Assembly: GCF_025989145.1 (NCBI RefSeq)
Contig: NZ_JAPDNQ010000002.1
Span: 124,001 to 188,000 of the forward strand
Direction: 5' to 3'
Length of the DNA stretch: 64,000 bases
DNA from: Microbacterium sp. SSM24
GTDB lineage: Bacteria; Actinomycetota; Actinomycetes; Actinomycetales; Microbacteriaceae
The translations under genes and the position numbers were made by a program. The notes under the pieces are model-generated. The model was not told the DNA's origin, searched no databases, and saw only the letters and a program-made list of their open reading frames with translations. Of the stretch, positions 61,302-64,000 are shown piece by piece (position 1 is the stretch's first letter; every line of letters starts with the position of its first letter).

Positions 61302-62427
61302 ACAGGATGCCGCTCGCCCGCGCGTCGCCGTCATCGGTGCGGGCAGCTGGGGGACCACGTTCGGCAAGATCCTCGCCGACGGCGGCGCCAACGTGACCAT
61401 GTGGGCGCGACGTGCGGAGCTCGCCAGCGAGATCCACGAGGCCAAGCGCAACAGCGAGTATCTGCCCGGCATCAACCTGCCGCGCAGCATGTCCGCGACG
61501 CACCACCTGTCCGAGGCGCTCGACGGAGCCGAGCAGGTGTACCTGTCGATCCCGAGTCAGGCGGTGCGCCAGAACCTCAAGGCGGTGCGCCCGCTCGTCT
61601 CCGGCAGCGATGTGCCGATCGTGTCCCTCATGAAGGGCGTGGAGCGTCGTACCGGCCTGCGCATGAGCCAGGTCATCGAGCAGGAGCTCCACTGCGACCC
61701 CGACCGGATCGCCGTGGCATCCGGACCCAACCTCGCGCTCGAGATCGCGCGCGAGCAGCCGACGGCGGCCGTCATCTCGTCGACGAGCCAGGAGACCGCG
61801 GACGCGGTCGCACGCCGCGCGCGCAACGCCTACTTCCGCACGTTCGTCAACACCGACGTCATCGGGACCGAGTTCGGCGGGGTGCTGAAGAACCTCATCG
61901 CCGTCGCCATCGGCATCGTGGACGGGGTGGGCTACGGCGAGAACACGAAGGCGTCCATCATCACGCGCGGCCTCGTGGAGATGACCGACTTCGCGGTCGC
62001 CTTCGGCGCACAGCCCGAGACGCTGCAGGGACTGGCGGGGCTCGGCGACCTCATCGCGACGTGCCAGTCGCCCCTCAGCCGCAACAACACGGCCGGGCGC
62101 CTGCTCGGCCAGGGCTACCGCTTCGACGACGTCGTCAAGCAGATGAACCAGACGGCGGAGGGGCTGGCCTCGGTCGCCCCTGTGCTCCAGCTCGCTCGCG
62201 AGGTCGGCGTGGACATGCCGATCGTCGAGCAGGTGAAGATGGTGCTCGACGGAACCATGAACCCGCGCGACATCGCGCCGCATCTGACGACAGACGATGA
62301 CACCCCGAAGGGCGAGAGGACGCAGAATGGACAGGCCGGCGGTGGCGGTGCTCTTTGGCGGTCGATCCAGCGAGCACTCGATCAGTTCCGCAACGGCGGG
62401 CGGGGTGCTGCGGGCGATCGATCGTGA
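61291..62427 (+). CDS. gpsA: glycerol-3-phosphate dehydrogenase [NAD(P)+] with extended C-terminal tail (378 aa)
   Basis: Reduces dihydroxyacetone phosphate to glycerol 3-phosphate for phospholipid synthesis. N-terminal nucleotide-binding GAGSWGTTFGKILAD; the catalytic lysine region VLKNLIAVAIGIVDG; substrate loop GLAGLGDLIATCQSPLSRN. TTG start preceded by AAGGAG, overlapping plsC. The family normally ends near IAPHLTTDDD; here the frame continues about 43 residues (PKGERTQNGQAGG and beyond) through the start of ddl, a 101-bp overlap in another frame. This tail is odd and may be real or the result of a lost stop codon. Confidence 0.93.
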   Translation: MSRRQDAARPRVAVIGAGSWGTTFGKILADGGANVTMWARRAELASEIHEAKRNSEYLPGINLPRSMSATHHLSEALDGAEQVYLSIPSQAVRQNLKAVRPLVSGSDVPIVSLMKGVERRTGLRMSQVIEQELHCDPDRIAVASGPNLALEIAREQPTAAVISSTSQETADAVARRARNAYFRTFVNTDVIGTEFGGVLKNLIAVAIGIVDGVGYGENTKASIITRGLVEMTDFAVAFGAQPETLQGLAGLGDLIATCQSPLSRNNTAGRLLGQGYRFDDVVKQMNQTAEGLASVAPVLQLAREVGVDMPIVEQVKMVLDGTMNPRDIAPHLTTDDDTPKGERTQNGQAGGGGALWRSIQRALDQFRNGGRGAAGDRS

Positions 62428-63412
62428 TCGCTATCGGGTGATCCCGGTCGGCATCACCCGTGACGGCGTCTTCGTGCTCGAGGACGACGATCCCGACAAG
62501 TTCGCGCTCGATGCCGCGCGTCTCCCGGAAGTGGTGGACAACGGCACGCGCGTGCTCTGGCCCGAGGTCGGCGACCGGGAGCTGCGCGTCCGCCGCGCGG
62601 ACGGCTCGGTCGAGGAGCTCGGCGCGCTCGATGTCGTGCTGCCGATCCTTCACGGCGTGCACGGCGAGGACGGCACGATCCAGGGATTCTTCGACACGCT
62701 CGAGATCCCGTACGCGGGCGGCGGCGTGCTGGATTCCGCGCTGTGCATGGACAAGCACTTCATGAAGATCGTCCTCGAGTCGGCCGGCGTGCCCGTCGCA
62801 CCGTGGGTGACCGTGACGCGGCGGCGTTGGGAGCGCGATCCCGAGGGCGTGCGAGCGGATGCCGCGGCGCTGGGCGAGCCGACCTTCGTGAAGCCCGCCC
62901 GTGCCGGTTCGAGTGTGGGCGTCTCCAAGGTGCACGACGCGTCGGAGTTCGCCGCGGCGCTCGATCTCGCGTTCGCCGAGGACGACAAGGTGCTCATCGA
63001 GTCGGCCATCGTGGGCCGCGAGGTCGAGGTCGCGATCCTCGAGGGCCGCAACGGCGGTGCGTCCCGCGCGTCGCTTCCCGGCGAGATCGTCCTGACGACG
63101 CGCGAGTTCTACGACTTCGAGGGCAAGTACCTCGGCGGCGACGGCGCGGATGTGGTGTGCCCCGCGGACCTGACGGATGCCGAGATCGCACAGATCCAGG
63201 AGCTCGGCGTGCGCGCGTTCGACGCCGTGGACGGCCGTGGCCTGGCACGCGTGGACTTCTTCCTCACGACCGCGGGGCTCTACGTCAACGAGCTCAACAC
63301 GATGCCGGGGTTCACCCCGATCTCGATGTTCCCGAAGTGCTGGATCGCCTCCGGCCTGTCGTACCCCGACCTGATCGCCGAGCTCATCGACACCGCCCTG
63401 GAGCGCGTCTAG
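62327..63412 (+). CDS. ddl: D-alanine--D-alanine ligase (361 aa)
   Basis: ATP-grasp enzyme joining two D-alanines for peptidoglycan. N-terminal FGGRSSEHSISSATAG, the central LPILHGVHGEDGTIQGFFDT with the D-Ala-binding Glu, and the C-terminal ELNTMPGFTPISMFPKCW with the Mg2+/ATP Asn-Glu. ATG at 62327 is chosen because the family begins VAVLFGGRSSEH there. Its first 101 bases are shared with the tail of gpsA in a different frame. It converges on the DUF3515 gene. Confidence 0.95.
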   Translation: MDRPAVAVLFGGRSSEHSISSATAGGVLRAIDRDRYRVIPVGITRDGVFVLEDDDPDKFALDAARLPEVVDNGTRVLWPEVGDRELRVRRADGSVEELGALDVVLPILHGVHGEDGTIQGFFDTLEIPYAGGGVLDSALCMDKHFMKIVLESAGVPVAPWVTVTRRRWERDPEGVRADAAALGEPTFVKPARAGSSVGVSKVHDASEFAAALDLAFAEDDKVLIESAIVGREVEVAILEGRNGGASRASLPGEIVLTTREFYDFEGKYLGGDGADVVCPADLTDAEIAQIQELGVRAFDAVDGRGLARVDFFLTTAGLYVNELNTMPGFTPISMFPKCWIASGLSYPDLIAELIDTALERV

Positions 63413-63416
63413 CGGA

Positions 63417-63899
63417 TCAGTCCGAGGGCGCGGCGTCCTCGCGGGCGAGGCACGTCGCTCCGTCCGCCGGCAGCCGCGACACGAGCAGCGAGAGCCCATC
63501 GAGCACGTCCGCGCTCGAGACCACGTCGTTGTCGAGGTACACCTCGACGGCCGGAACGCGCCCGTAGCTGGTGACCCGGTACTGGGGCGCCTTCGACTCG
63601 TCGATGACCCAGTCCACGCCGTTCACCGTCTGGCAGGGGAGGGTGGTCGGCCCGATCGGCTCGACGCCGCACGTGAAGAGCACCGCGGCCGGCTCGCCCC
63701 AGGCGCCGGTCGCCTGCGCGTCGGTCCAGCGGCGGCTCTCGCCGGCCAGGTTGCCGGGCAGCAGCGCGGTCACCTCCGCGCAGGCCGGGTCGTTCGCATC
63801 GGGCGCCGCGTGCAGAGAGACCGTGCTGGAGCATCCGGTGACGACGATCGCGGCGACGAGGGCGAGTGCCGCGAAGGCGGCGCGGGTCGGGCGGTGCAC
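63417..63899 (-). CDS. DUF3515 lipoprotein (160 aa)
   Basis: Signal peptide with lipobox VTGC (ALALVAAIVVTGCSSTV), so it should be lipid-anchored on the outer face of the membrane. The remaining 140 residues are a small DUF3515 domain with paired Cys (VLFTCGVEP ... LPCQTV) and YLDNDVVSSADVLDGLSLLV. GTG start preceded by TAGCCT (63911-63906) and six bases. The ddl-DUF3515-thiL order is widespread in actinobacteria, which supports identity; function unknown. Confidence 0.88.
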   Translation of the reverse strand: MHRPTRAAFAALALVAAIVVTGCSSTVSLHAAPDANDPACAEVTALLPGNLAGESRRWTDAQATGAWGEPAAVLFTCGVEPIGPTTLPCQTVNGVDWVIDESKAPQYRVTSYGRVPAVEVYLDNDVVSSADVLDGLSLLVSRLPADGATCLAREDAAPSD

Positions 63900-63905
63900 C
63901 CCTCC

Positions 63906-63911
63906 AGGCTA
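63906..63911 (-). promoter_or_regulatory. -10 box of the DUF3515 gene (leaderless)
   Basis: TAGCCT on the minus strand, six bases (GGAGGG), then GTG at 63899. The GGAGGG is too close to the start to be a normal ribosome-binding site, so leaderless initiation is favoured. Confidence 0.5.
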
Positions 63912-63944
63912 ACCCGCGCGGCGGGACCCCCGATCCGGCGGCGG

Positions 63945-63950
63945 TAGCGT
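63945..63950 (+). promoter_or_regulatory. -10 box of the thiL gene (leaderless)
   Basis: TAGCGT, six bases, GTG at 63957. Identical hexamer and spacing to the KAS III-like and NUDIX genes. Confidence 0.55.
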
Positions 63951-63956
63951 GGACCC

Positions 63957-64000
63957 GTGAGCGCGCAGCATCCGGATCCCGCCGTCGCCGACCTCTCCGA
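63957..64000 (+). CDS. thiL: thiamine-monophosphate kinase, 3'-truncated by the window edge
   Basis: Only the first 14 codons are present (MSAQHPDPAVADLS, then a partial E). The call rests on synteny, since thiL follows ddl and DUF3515 in related actinobacteria, and on the promoter; the visible residues alone are not diagnostic although VADLSE resembles the family start (a few residues before the xGE-D motif). Confidence 0.5.
   Translation, partial: MSAQHPDPAVADLS

Noticed and set aside
1..64000. CRISPR array or insertion sequences.
   Set aside because: No regularly spaced repeats of CRISPR type and no transposase-like proteins or terminal inverted repeats were seen.

Overview
The window looks like a chromosomal segment of a high-GC actinobacterium, most likely a Microbacteriaceae member such as Microbacterium. 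Support: GC around 70 percent by eye; GTG and TTG starts; the block leuC-leuD-murA-plsC-gpsA-ddl-DUF3515-thiL; leuB-ilvE-FAH near gltX; and a recurrent TANNNT box about six bases upstream of start codons, typical of leaderless actinobacterial genes. Genus is inference.

Left flank (1-10715): the 3' part of leuB, ilvE, a fumarylacetoacetate-hydrolase-family gene and an MFS exporter. Then comes a tight three-gene unit, KAS III-like synthase, haem-oxygenase-like diiron protein and an unknown membrane-associated protein, which may make an undescribed lipid product. A class V aminotransferase is divergent from a LysR regulator, followed by gltX, tRNA-Gln(CTG) and a strong terminator.

Central island (10785-42789): a complete-looking extracellular contractile injection system (eCIS). 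A SARP/BTAD regulator on the minus strand is divergent from about 20 tightly packed, mostly overlapping plus-strand genes. They encode an Afp16-like terminator protein, a sheath/tube pair, a second sheath/tube pair, a DUF5908-like peptide, a LysM baseplate protein, a spike split over two genes, an orphan helical protein, gp25, baseplate J-like and tail I-like proteins, and three fibre-like proteins sharing an N-terminal domain. After these come a small coiled coil, an Afp14-like protein, an AAA ATPase and a 2291-residue protein. That last protein carries two copies of a 15-residue N-terminal motif, a long helical centre, hydrophobic segments, an EExxH-like motif and a C-terminal PD-(D/E)XK-like nuclease signature; it is the best candidate cargo and possibly also the ruler. 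Three direct CGTCAC repeats exactly 11 bp apart lie between the regulator and the operon and look like SARP binding sites.

Right flank (42910-64000): a YhgE/Pip-like repeat membrane protein; a small SH3-like protein with an SDR carrying a zinc ribbon; a NUDIX hydrolase; a single-pass membrane protein; an aminoglycoside phosphotransferase-family protein; and the fructose operon fruR-fruK-fruA-ptsH. Further on are a metallo-beta-lactamase-fold protein, tRNA-Glu(CTC), a DUF4349 protein with its ECF sigma factor, and a TerC-family gene behind a yybP-ykoY (Mn2+) riboswitch. leuCD follows a leaderless 14-codon leader peptide with three Leu codons and an attenuator-like hairpin. The window ends with murA, plsC, gpsA, ddl, a DUF3515 lipoprotein and the first codons of thiL.

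Functionally, leuB, ilvE and leuCD serve branched-chain amino acid synthesis; the fru genes form a fructose PTS; murA, ddl, plsC and gpsA supply cell-wall and phospholipid precursors. The eCIS island is the accessory element. Its oligonucleotide usage resembles the host background, so it is either long resident or came from a close relative.
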